Below, piece by piece: positions 8,362 to 16,321 of a DNA stretch of 64,000 bases. This stretch comes from Flavobacterium oreochromis (GTDB lineage: Bacteria; Bacteroidota; Bacteroidia; Flavobacteriales; Flavobacteriaceae), in contig NZ_CP067377.1 in NCBI RefSeq assembly GCF_019565455.1, positions 868,001 to 932,000 on the forward strand, given 5' to 3'. A model generated the notes under the pieces. It was given only the letters and a program-made list of their open reading frames with translations, had not been told where the DNA came from and did not search any database. Every line of letters starts with the position of its first letter. The first letter of the stretch is position 1. The translations under genes and the position numbers were made by a program.

Positions 8362-9795
8362 CTAACAAGCCTTACCTAAAGTATTTCCTGTTGTTAGCAC
8401 TTCGTATGATAAAGCAGGGGCGACTCCAAAAAGCTGATTAAACTTATTTTTCATAAAACTTAGTAATTCTTCGGCATTGCTTTGCGTGGTTATTAAACAA
8501 TCGTGTAATGTGTAAATAGGCACTTTGCCTTTGTGTTTAAGGTCAAATTCTCGTGCTATATTATCAATCATTACTTTTGCTTCAAATTGAAAGCAGAAAT
8601 GCGAAAGCTTTTTGTGTGCATCTCGTTTTTCCCACTTCAAATCATCTAGTTTACTGTGTTGTGTTATCGCCTTAAATTCGTTTATGAATTTTAAAATAGT
8701 TGGATAAAGATTTTTAAACGCAATTTGTTCAAATTTGTATTTATGACTGGGTGCAAAAAACATTGAAAGCATTCTTCTTTTGACAAAGTCTTTTAGTTCC
8801 ACCAAATCCCCGTCAAAATAATGATTATTTTTTTTGTGAAATTGTTTTTGATAGTAATGCATTACTTTATCAAAATTACACCCTTCATTTTCATATACAG
8901 AAGGCTCGAAAATTAGATTCATAAAATTTTGATACAATTGACCGCTGATTACATCAACGCCAAACTTGTTAAGTTCTGTTTTATCAATATCTCCCGTGAT
9001 TTCATCGAATATATAAACGATAGAAGAATCTTTATATTGAAAATTTTTAAGATAGCTTAAATGCTGATTAAGATACATCTGTAAGGCTAGATACAAAATA
9101 AAAGGAACTGCGGATTTTACATCAATTTCAACTAAATTTTCATTTTCGTGAATTAAATATTTTCGTGAAATTTTTGAAAGCCTTGTAATATTTGAATGTA
9201 CTCTACCGTCGGTTTGTGTTTTTAATTTTACTGTATATTCTTGATTCATTATTTTTAAGATTTCGAAGGCGTTTTTTAAATATTTTTCTCGTTCTTTAAT
9301 AGGTTTTTCCTCAATGGCGCATTGTGGATTTTTGACGGTAAGCTTGTTTCTTTTGAAATGTTTTAATAAGAAATGATACTCTAATCTGATGTTTTCATTA
9401 GTTGATAATTTTAGAAATTGACTTTTGAATTTGTTAATTAATCTATAATCTTTTATTGTGTAAATTTCGAAACCGTCCCGATAAAAATATTCACGAAGAA
9501 TATAGCTAAAACAGTGATTCTCTGAATAAGGGAAACGGTTTAAAACATTGCCAGCACCGCCAAAATTTTCTGTGAAATATTTAAAATACTTGTGGTATTC
9601 TTTGCCAAAAAGATTTTCAAGCATTTTTGAATGTAATTCAACTTTTTTATTGTTGCTTTTCTTGTTGCTTAATAGTAACACTATATGAATGATTAAGTAT
9701 GCTTTTTCAAAATTGAATTTGAAATCTGGTTTGAAGCGATTAGTTAAATTTTCAAGATTTAAGTTTTTTGGTTTCAATATGTTATAATTTTTCAT
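8362..9795 (-). CDS. Divergent protein with family-A DNA polymerase-like motifs
   Basis: The 477-residue protein has, in order, the landmarks of a family-A polymerase palm/fingers domain. DGRVHSNITRLSKISRKYL (196-214) resembles the RIHT-N-T-R-S region of Pol I. LVEIDVKSAVPFIL (221-234) resembles motif A, with Asp225. DVISGQLYQNFM (281-292) corresponds to the DIHxxTA region. FVKRRMLSMFF (337-347) resembles motif B. IYTLHDCLITT (427-437) resembles motif C, VHDE, with Cys replacing Glu. No exonuclease domain is visible. Such a protein could replicate or prime the element after excision. This is a motif-level inference from reading; the usual automatic annotation would be hypothetical protein. 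Confidence 0.5.
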   Translation of the reverse strand: MKNYNILKPKNLNLENLTNRFKPDFKFNFEKAYLIIHIVLLLSNKKSNNKKVELHSKMLENLFGKEYHKYFKYFTENFGGAGNVLNRFPYSENHCFSYILREYFYRDGFEIYTIKDYRLINKFKSQFLKLSTNENIRLEYHFLLKHFKRNKLTVKNPQCAIEEKPIKEREKYLKNAFEILKIMNQEYTVKLKTQTDGRVHSNITRLSKISRKYLIHENENLVEIDVKSAVPFILYLALQMYLNQHLSYLKNFQYKDSSIVYIFDEITGDIDKTELNKFGVDVISGQLYQNFMNLIFEPSVYENEGCNFDKVMHYYQKQFHKKNNHYFDGDLVELKDFVKRRMLSMFFAPSHKYKFEQIAFKNLYPTILKFINEFKAITQHSKLDDLKWEKRDAHKKLSHFCFQFEAKVMIDNIAREFDLKHKGKVPIYTLHDCLITTQSNAEELLSFMKNKFNQLFGVAPALSYEVLTTGNTLGKAC

Positions 9796-9898
9796 TTGTT
9801 TAGTTTTTTAAAATAGTTATCCTGGGCAATGAAAAACATCGCCTAAAGGGTTGGTGTAAAATGTTTGTAAAAAGTGGCTGAAAACGCCTAAAATGTAG

Positions 9899-10201
9899 TT
9901 ATGCGACAGTGTTTAGTTTGTTGTAAACATCTGTTTTTAGGTAATAAACACGATTACCTATTTTTTTGTTTGGGAGTACATTATCCCTATTCCATAAATA
10001 GAGAGTTGTTGCTGAAACTTTTAGAAGTTCTTCGGTTTGCTTTTTTGTAAGCAGATTTGAATCTTGTACCGATTCTTTAGGGTTTTTTAGTTTGATTACT
10101 TCAGTAAGCTTGTTTAGTTCTTCTTTTACCGCTTCTTTAATTAATTGTTGTAAATCGCCAACTGATAGTTGAACTAATAATTTATTGTTTTTTTCTTGCA
10201 T
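9899..10201 (-). CDS. Excisionase-like helix-turn-helix protein
   Basis: The 100-residue protein has a coiled N-terminal half and a C-terminal MerR-type winged HTH of the excisionase class (LLTKKQTEELLKVSATTLYL, then LPNKKIGNRVYYLKTDVYNK). Proteins of this form act as recombination directionality factors or as repressors in Bacteroidota integrative elements. The gene is transcribed with the polymerase-like gene, whose start is about 100 bp downstream. The integrase further upstream on the same strand makes an excision role plausible. Confidence 0.7.
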   Translation of the reverse strand: MQEKNNKLLVQLSVGDLQQLIKEAVKEELNKLTEVIKLKNPKESVQDSNLLTKKQTEELLKVSATTLYLWNRDNVLPNKKIGNRVYYLKTDVYNKLNTVA

Positions 10202-10366
10202 AAATATTTGATTTTAAATTTCTTATGCAAATTTTATTATTTTTTAATTTTTATTATAAAATCGGGACTGCATATAATTCTTTAAACAGCTTTATATTAA
10301 TGTATTATGTGTCAATTTAATGTATTATAAAAATAAGATTGGGACTAAAAGAGGACTAAAGTATAT

Positions 10367-11431
10367 TTAAAAAGAATGATAAGTAATTTTTGATGTAGCA
10401 TTATATTTTTCTCGTTTACTTTTTTTATCTATGCTTTGACCTTCATCAAACCTATATAGCTTTCTTAAATACTTTACTCCTTTAGAATTGCTTTTATAAA
10501 TTGGGTTGAAAATATTTGAATTTTCACATAATTGATAAAATTCTATAAAATCTTTTGCCTTACCGTACCATCTATTTTTTTCTTTTGATAGGTAATTGTT
10601 AGCAATCAATTTGTTTTCAAGTTTTAAAAATTTTTCTATTCCAGTTTTATTTTCAACTAGCCTTCCAATTAAAAATTCTCTTGGTTCAACTTCATCAGTA
10701 TAACCTAAAAAACTTGATGAATTAATAGTTTTTATATAAAATTCCAATTCAAGTTCAATTTTTTGTTTAATAAAAAATAATGTTTTGTTTATGGTTTTTG
10801 ATATGTTCTTCTTATAGTTATAGGCTCTTGAATTAATTACTTCATTATTTTTAATTATCGAAAGATTTAGTTTTTTCATAGTTTCAGACAAAAGTTTTAG
10901 TCTAAACTCAATGTCAATTTCTTGCCTTTTGATTTCACTAATAAAATAAAATAGATTGGTTTTGATGTATTCATTATCATTGAAGTTATAATAAATTATT
11001 TCTGAAAAATTACCTTCGTATTTATAGTTTTTAACTAATTTCAATAATTTTTCTTTTTCATTAGATTCGAGTTTTGAAAACATAATCATTTTTTTAGCAA
11101 GAATATTATTGTCTGAATCCCAATGAGATGGACTTAATTCATTACCAAAAGGTAAGGAGTTAGAAATGAAATATTTGTCAATATTTTCTATCTGGAAATA
11201 ATTATAGGCTATATCTTTAACAGTTTTTTGAACTTCTTCTTCATTGTAAAAATTCAAATCTTTTATTTCAATTTTGTCAGTTTTCAGATATTTTTTTTCT
11301 AATAACTTTATATATTTAAAATTTGAAACACCAATGATCTCAGCAACAAACTTTACGATTGCTTGATTGCCGCCAATAATATAATTATGCAATTTTCTTT
11401 TGATTTTTTCTGTTCTTTCCGCTTCTCCCAT
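10367..11431 (-). CDS. Uncharacterised element protein, 354 aa
   Basis: The product is a soluble protein with high Lys, Ile and Asn content and long helices (KLLSETMKKLNLSIIKNNEV, then TLFFIKQKIELELEFYIKT). I recognise no catalytic motif. The region EPREFLIGRLVENKTGIEKF and the following YLSKEKNRWYGKAKDFIEF look like a helical DNA-binding or adaptor domain, but that is a guess. It lies between the integrase and the excisionase-like gene on the same strand, so a role in element maintenance or transfer is the simplest reading. The start MGEAERTEKIK is the only good upstream ATG. Confidence 0.5.
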   Translation of the reverse strand: MGEAERTEKIKRKLHNYIIGGNQAIVKFVAEIIGVSNFKYIKLLEKKYLKTDKIEIKDLNFYNEEEVQKTVKDIAYNYFQIENIDKYFISNSLPFGNELSPSHWDSDNNILAKKMIMFSKLESNEKEKLLKLVKNYKYEGNFSEIIYYNFNDNEYIKTNLFYFISEIKRQEIDIEFRLKLLSETMKKLNLSIIKNNEVINSRAYNYKKNISKTINKTLFFIKQKIELELEFYIKTINSSSFLGYTDEVEPREFLIGRLVENKTGIEKFLKLENKLIANNYLSKEKNRWYGKAKDFIEFYQLCENSNIFNPIYKSNSKGVKYLRKLYRFDEGQSIDKKSKREKYNATSKITYHSF

Positions 11432-11568
11432 TATAATTTAATTGTAAATTGTTTTAGGGTAAATTTATGTAACTCAAAAAATGATTTTCAAATCGGTTTT
11501 ATTTATGATTTTGTAAATTTATTTAAGTCTATAGGTTTATAAAATTAAAATAATATCAGCTTATATAC

Positions 11569-12872
11569 TTATGAATAGTTGTTTTTTTCCCAATGCGCTT
11601 TTAATTTCTTAGCATATTCTTTAGGTGTTATCTTTATATAGCTTAGGAATTGTTTTTCTGTGGTGTGTCCTGTGATTTTCATTATAGTTAAAGTGTCTAA
11701 CTTTCCATAAAGATTGGTAGCAAAGGTTCTTCGGCAAGTATGACTTGAAATGAGTTCAAATTTTGGGTATTTCTTTCTTACTTTTCTGTGTATTTTACTT
11801 TTTTGTTGTTTTCGGTAATTTCAATTTTGTTTATTCTTGCGCCTTCAACCATTTGAGTTATTCCAGCCTTTTCCGCTACAATTTTTATGTACTTATTAAA
11901 TTTTTGGTCACTAATCTGTCTAGGGAAATCCCCATTGCGTTTAGAAAGTATATTTTTTACTTGGTTGTGAATAGGTATAATTACAGGGAATTCGGTTTTT
12001 TTAGTAGTAAGACTAATAAAATCATCTTCATCAATATCGCTTTTATCGAGATTTAGCAAATCTGAAACTCTTAACCCTGTTCTTAACCCAATTATAAACC
12101 AATCTCTTGCATTGTCTAAATAATCAGCTTCGAATACACAGTTGTATATGTTGTTTATTTCTAATTCTTTTAAATATATGTCTTCTGTGGAGTTTGTAGG
12201 GGTATAAAATTCCGTAGATTTTACTTCGTGAGAAATCTTAATTTCTTTCCTATCTGCATTGTTGCAAAATAATTTTACATCATCAATATAACCTCCTATT
12301 GTGTTATTGTTCAAACGTTGTTTTTGTTGAAGATAATCAATAAACTTTGTGTGAAATTTTAAATTTATATCTACAATTTTAAGTTTGGTGTTTACTTCAG
12401 TTTGAAAATCATTGATTTTGTTTAGAGTGGTTTTGTAGTGTTGTATCGTTCTTTTTGCAATTGGCTTACCTAATCGGTTTCTTTTTGTTTCTGATTCAAT
12501 AATAAAATCATCAATAAACTCGGTAAAGAATATTTTTTTCTTTTCCTCGGTATCTAAGTTTTGACGGTTAAAAAATAATTTGATTTTCGATTTTAACCAG
12601 TTGTTGTTTATAATAATTGATTCATCGCTAACTTTTGTGTTCTCGTATTCGTTTTTGAGATAGATTTTAAACTCACTTAATTTTTTGTTTGTGTCTTTGT
12701 AATTTACTAAAACAGTACTTAAAATTTCTTGTTTTGAATTACTCCAGCGGTCGGTAGGAGTTTCTAAGCCAGTACTAGCTTCGGTGTCGAAAACTTTACC
12801 TTGTTTGAATCTAACATAGATAGAAGAGAAATCGGAATTTGATTTTTTTAGTCTGAATAAGATTGATGCCAT
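11569..12872 (-). pseudogene. Tyrosine site-specific integrase of the tRNA-Leu element, frameshifted near the catalytic C-terminus
   Basis: The open frame 12872-11778 encodes an N-terminal core-binding (SAM-like) region and the first catalytic Arg (GLRTGLRVSDLLNL), ending early at KVKYTEK. The rest lies in the next frame: SHTCRRTFATNLYGK (HxxR box), MKITGHTTEKQFLSYIKIT (His and nucleophilic Tyr), ending at 11569. One missing A in the A4 run near 11795-11800 explains the break, and with it the protein would be 434 residues. It is the enzyme expected to have recombined the 17-bp att sequences. The element is either now immobile or the base is a sequencing error. Confidence 0.8.
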
Positions 12873-13061
12873 AAACTGAGAGTTTGAACAAATATAGTAA
12901 AATCTCTTTTATGTTTACCCCTAATTTTACCCCTAAATTTTTGAAATTTGATTAAATGTATTTTAGTTTAATTAAATTTAATTTGTTGTAAGTCTTTTGT
13001 TTTAAGGGTTTTTGTGAGTTAATTTGAATAATCTGATTTTAAGCAAATTTAAGGGTTATAC

Positions 13062-13078
13062 TCCTATCACCCGCACAA
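13062..13078 (+). repeat. attR of the tRNA-Leu element
   Basis: Exact copy of the 17-bp tRNA 3' sequence at 4418-4434. The original tRNA terminator follows immediately. Confidence 0.85.
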
Positions 13079-13106
13079 AGCTCAAACGAAAGTTTGGGCT
13101 TTTTTA
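13079..13106 (+). terminator. Displaced terminator of tRNA-Leu
   Basis: agctcaaac and gtttgggct pair around a gaaa tetraloop, followed by a T run. The position just after attR shows that it was the tRNA terminator before the element inserted. Confidence 0.8.
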
Positions 13107-13815
13107 TTCCTTTTACACAGCCAATCAAAAGACTGATCTACATTTCAAATCCAAATAAAAGTTATAGAAAAATTAAAATATACAAACACTAGATCCATCC
13201 TTTATTTTGTACCAGAATAAGTCTATTATCAACTAAATAGACCATTCAATATTTTATTTAACACCAATCCTTTTTATTTCTCAAATAATCAAGACAAACT
13301 TTAACCAAAAAGGTTTTACAAAACACAATAATTCCCTCCTTGATTCATCGTATTTAAAAAAATAGCTTTAAAACAGCACTTAGATTCATCAAAACCCCTT
13401 AACATCATATCATAAAATAATTTCTTAATACACAGTTTGAAACACTCAAAACAATAATCACCCAAAAAATCTTAAAAAATATTTTTTAATTCATTTTTTA
13501 ACATAAAAACCCTGTAATTTCACTTAACGAACAACCTTTTTATATTCTTTAAAAAAAGCCTATATTAAATTTAATTAAAAGATTATTTGTTTGTTTTAAA
13601 ATTATTTGTTAAATTTAATCCGTATATGTTTCCATAAGTGGTTATTATTAATAAAAAAATAAATATATATATACATGATACTTCAAGTAAAAAATAGTCT
13701 TTATACAATTGGTTGGTTCAAACCAAGGCTGACATTCAGAGTCATTTTTCACCCATTTCTCTTGCGTCCCTTTTGGGCATGCAATCCCTTTGTAATTTTT
13801 TAATTTTTTTATCAT
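13107..13815. other. 700-bp non-coding region upstream of the T6SS locus
   Basis: It is very AT-rich with no supported gene on either strand. It contains a short palindrome (ttggttcaaaccaa, 13713-13726) and long A/T tracts around 13540-13680. It probably holds the promoter and leader of the hcp gene. I could not identify a convincing TTG/TAnnTTTG pair close to the start. Confidence 0.5.
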
Positions 13816-14202
13816 ATGGCATTTAAAACTAAACTATCAGTAGCTGGAAAAGAGTACACAGTACTAAACGTAAATTATGCTTTATTTCAAGAAACTGATG
13901 CAACAGGCAGACCTTCTACCGTTACTAGAGGTGGTAAAATTGAATTAACTATTGAAGGAACAGCAGACACTTCTTTCTTTGAGTGGATGACCAATTCTTT
14001 TGAAAGAAAAGACGGTAGCGTAAAATTCTTCAAAAGAGATAGCGATGCTGTTTTAAAAGAATTAAAATTTTCAGAAGCATATGTAGTAAAATTCAGAGAA
14101 AACTTTGATTCTACAGGCGTAAACCCTCTAACTGAAACCTTCACTATTTCAGCTAAAAAAATTGAACTAGGAACTGGTGCTTACGAAAACGAATGGGTAT
14201 AA
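13816..14202 (+). CDS. hcp: Type VI secretion tube protein Hcp (TssD), copy 1
   Basis: The 128-residue protein has the opening of Bacteroidota TssD proteins: MAFKTKLSVAGKEYTVLNVN, then ETDATGRPSTVTRGGKIELT. Hexamers stack to form the inner tube of the T6SS, and the lumen carries or chaperones small effectors. A second, divergent copy lies at 15884, and an effector-immunity candidate pair sits between them, an arrangement in which a particular Hcp may carry the adjacent effector. The frame is intact. Confidence 0.9.
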   Translation: MAFKTKLSVAGKEYTVLNVNYALFQETDATGRPSTVTRGGKIELTIEGTADTSFFEWMTNSFERKDGSVKFFKRDSDAVLKELKFSEAYVVKFRENFDSTGVNPLTETFTISAKKIELGTGAYENEWV

Positions 14203-14250
14203 TCAACAAAAAAGAAGGTGTCCCAAAAGTCACAAACTAACACACCATCT

Positions 14251-14379
14251 GTCATTCAGACACAAGGAATACTCACATAAATTACAATGTGACATAGTTT
14301 GCTTCGCCTGTATAGGCGAAGCCCTTGTATCTTTCATTCAATCTACTAAAAACAAAGTAGCTGAACTAAGGCAAATGAC
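14251..14379. repeat. Palindromic intergenic repeat with gtcatt/aatgac ends
   Basis: The segment begins gtcattcag and ends caaatgac (inverted ends). It has a perfect internal hairpin, gcttcgcctg tataggcgaagc, at 14301-14322. It resembles the GTCAT-type palindromic repeats seen inside genes later in this window (43523, 48716, 60210). It may also act as an attenuating structure between hcp and the effector gene. Confidence 0.45.
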
Positions 14380-14481
14380 AAGATTGTAAACTTTTAAGAC
14401 CATTCTTTTTTAAAACATCATTTAAAATACAGTATTTCACAACAAAAGTTACACTCAAGACAATTTAAATACCTATACGAT

Positions 14482-15165
14482 ATGAGTGAAAAAATAGCTA
14501 AAGAAGCAGAAAAAATAGCTAATGATGTAGTTATAATGAACAGTTATAAAGACTTTTATGAAAATAAAGGATATTTCTTAACAAAAAATGGAGGATTAGC
14601 AAATGCCAAAAGAAAGCCCCTTCATTTTCCCTCAACTGCTAATGGCTTTAGCAAAAAATGGATGGATAGTTCTTGGTTTGTTCTAACACAAAGAAAGTAT
14701 TTACTCCTATTAGCAAAATTTGATAAAGATAAAAAGGTAACAGATTCTGATTATTCCGCATTAAAAAAAGCCTATGACAAATGGGAATCAGGCTACTATG
14801 TAGTATTTTATGGAGAAGATGCTAAATGGTCTTGTAATCTTTTTGTAGGAGAATCTTTATTTATGGCCGGTTACGACATTCTATCAAACGGAAAATATCT
14901 ATCTGCTAGACAAATATGGAATGGCGAAAAACTTAAATCTGTAAAAAAAGAAAACGTACAAAGAGGAGATATCGTAGCATTTGGAGGAACCCATGTAGAA
15001 ATTGTAACACAAGTTCGCAGAGGACAATTATTTGAAGACGATGAGTTTTGCTCAAGAGGAGCAGGAAGAGGTGCTACTGGTAATGGAACTGAAAAATGCG
15101 ACGCTGATACTTGGTGGGGAAGTCGAGAAATAGACAATGATAACATCAAATTTTTTAGACCTTGA
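14482..15165 (+). CDS. Candidate T6SS peptidoglycan hydrolase effector (NlpC/P60/CHAP-like)
   Basis: The 227-residue protein has no signal peptide. It has the Cys-His arrangement of papain-like peptidoglycan amidases: WSCNLFVGESLFMAGYD (Cys near 115) and RGDIVAFGGTHVEIVTQV (His near 170), the GDIVxF-HVxIV spacing being typical of NlpC/P60 and CHAP folds. It sits between two hcp genes, and its stop overlaps the start of a lipoprotein gene by TTGA. An enzyme that needs T6SS delivery to reach a neighbour's periplasm, paired with a periplasmic immunity lipoprotein, is the natural reading. The bond cleaved cannot be told from sequence alone. Confidence 0.65.
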   Translation: MSEKIAKEAEKIANDVVIMNSYKDFYENKGYFLTKNGGLANAKRKPLHFPSTANGFSKKWMDSSWFVLTQRKYLLLLAKFDKDKKVTDSDYSALKKAYDKWESGYYVVFYGEDAKWSCNLFVGESLFMAGYDILSNGKYLSARQIWNGEKLKSVKKENVQRGDIVAFGGTHVEIVTQVRRGQLFEDDEFCSRGAGRGATGNGTEKCDADTWWGSREIDNDNIKFFRP

Positions 15166-15872
15166 AAACACATAAAATAATATTCTTTCTAGTTATTTTA
15201 CTAATAACAACTTGTAAAAAAGACAAAAGTAAATATCTAGTAGAACTATATACAGATTCTCTTTTTACACAAAAAAAAGAATCCTTATCTATTGATAGCT
15301 TAGAACAAATCAAACAAAATGGTTTTGTTAAAATCTCTCAATACGATAACAAATCATCCGAAAAAGGTAGAATAATTAATGGAAAAAAAGTAGGAAAATG
15401 GAAAAAATACTTCAACCCATTAGACCAAAATAAGATAAGTGAAGAATGCACTTATTCAGAAAAAGGAGATCTGATTAATTACAAAATTTACGATTTAAAA
15501 ACACAAAAAATCATAGAGAATAGAAATTACTCTAATGATAATTTAGTGGGAATTCAACAAGATTTTTATCCAACAGGAAAATTACATATACAATTTGAAA
15601 CAGATAAAAACGGACGCTTTATTAATAATTACAAAGTACTATCTCAAAATGGAAAAGAAATCTACCAGTCCTTTTTAGGTGCAACAGGAACAGGTTATAT
15701 TAAATACTATGACAAAGACAATCTTCTTATATGGGAAGGGCTCTTTAAAAACAAAAAAAAGGAAGGCTGGCATTACGAATACTTAATTGAATACGGAGGA
15801 AAAACAACAGAAAAACTATGTAATCAATACAAATCAGACAGCTTAATTCAAACAAAAACACAAAAATTTTAA
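15162..15872 (+). CDS. Candidate immunity lipoprotein (MORN/YwqK-like repeats)
   Basis: It starts at a TTG overlapping the effector stop by 4 bp (translational coupling). The 236-residue product has a lipoprotein signal with lipobox LLITTC and should face the periplasm, where a peptidoglycan hydrolase would act. The mature part contains repeated short motifs of the YwqK/MORN type (GRIINGKKVGKWKKYF, NLVGIQQDFYPTGKL, LLIWEGLFKNKKKEGWHYEY), a form found in many immunity and antitoxin proteins. Its role is inferred from overlap, localisation and repeat type. Confidence 0.6.
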   Translation: MKTHKIIFFLVILLITTCKKDKSKYLVELYTDSLFTQKKESLSIDSLEQIKQNGFVKISQYDNKSSEKGRIINGKKVGKWKKYFNPLDQNKISEECTYSEKGDLINYKIYDLKTQKIIENRNYSNDNLVGIQQDFYPTGKLHIQFETDKNGRFINNYKVLSQNGKEIYQSFLGATGTGYIKYYDKDNLLIWEGLFKNKKKEGWHYEYLIEYGGKTTEKLCNQYKSDSLIQTKTQKF

Positions 15873-15883
15873 AAAATTAACAT

Positions 15884-16270
15884 ATGTCATTTTTAGCTAA
15901 ATTAGAATTAGATGGTAACATGTACAACATCTTAGAATGCAGGTACAATTTTACACAATCAATAGACAACACAGGAAAACCACAAGGAATGCCACAAGGA
16001 GGTGAAATATCCATTCGTATTGAAAGCACTGGAAAACCAGATTTCTTAGACTGGATGCTAGATCATAACAAAGCCAAAGATGGAAAGATAATTTTTTATC
16101 GTAGAGATGCTATGAGTAAACTCCAAGAATTACAGTTTGAAAAAGGCTACTGTGTTTACTTTGAAGAACATTTTACATCAGAAAGCAAAGAACCTTTACA
16201 AATATCAATTCGCATCGTTGCTAAAAATTTTGATGTAAACGGTGTATCACATGATAAAAATTGGAGATAA
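15884..16270 (+). CDS. hcp: Type VI secretion tube protein Hcp (TssD), copy 2
   Basis: The 128-residue paralogue has the same fold signature (MSFLAKLELDGNMYNILECR, then TGKPQGMPQGGEISIRIES) but is strongly diverged from copy 1. It starts 12 bp after the immunity gene and 51 bp before vgrG, so it is likely transcribed with both. Two diverged Hcps in one locus suggest cargo specialisation. Confidence 0.88.
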   Translation: MSFLAKLELDGNMYNILECRYNFTQSIDNTGKPQGMPQGGEISIRIESTGKPDFLDWMLDHNKAKDGKIIFYRRDAMSKLQELQFEKGYCVYFEEHFTSESKEPLQISIRIVAKNFDVNGVSHDKNWR

Positions 16271-16321
16271 TCCCTTTCTTTTAAAATTAAAGACATCTAT
16301 TAAACCCTAAAAACTAAGCAT

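Larger units (their letters stand above)
4418..13078. mobile_element. 8.66-kb integrative element in tRNA-Leu
   Basis: The segment is bounded by a 17-bp direct repeat of the tRNA 3' end. At its right end it carries a tyrosine integrase reading inward from the attR side, as well as an excisionase-like HTH protein and a polymerase-like protein. Its left half holds an XRE regulator and a rightward run of exported proteins that serve as cargo. No relaxase or type IV secretion gene is visible, so it is a small integrative or mobilisable element that probably depends on helper functions. The original tRNA terminator was displaced to the far side of attR (13079-13106). Confidence 0.85.

Noticed and set aside
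11763..12056. 97-codon plus-strand frame opposite the integrase.
   Set aside because: Shadow of the integrase gene, whose catalytic motifs are clear on the minus strand.
14177..14389. 70-codon frame after hcp copy 1.
   Set aside because: It lies over the palindromic repeat, has no recognisable domain and overlaps the end of hcp.
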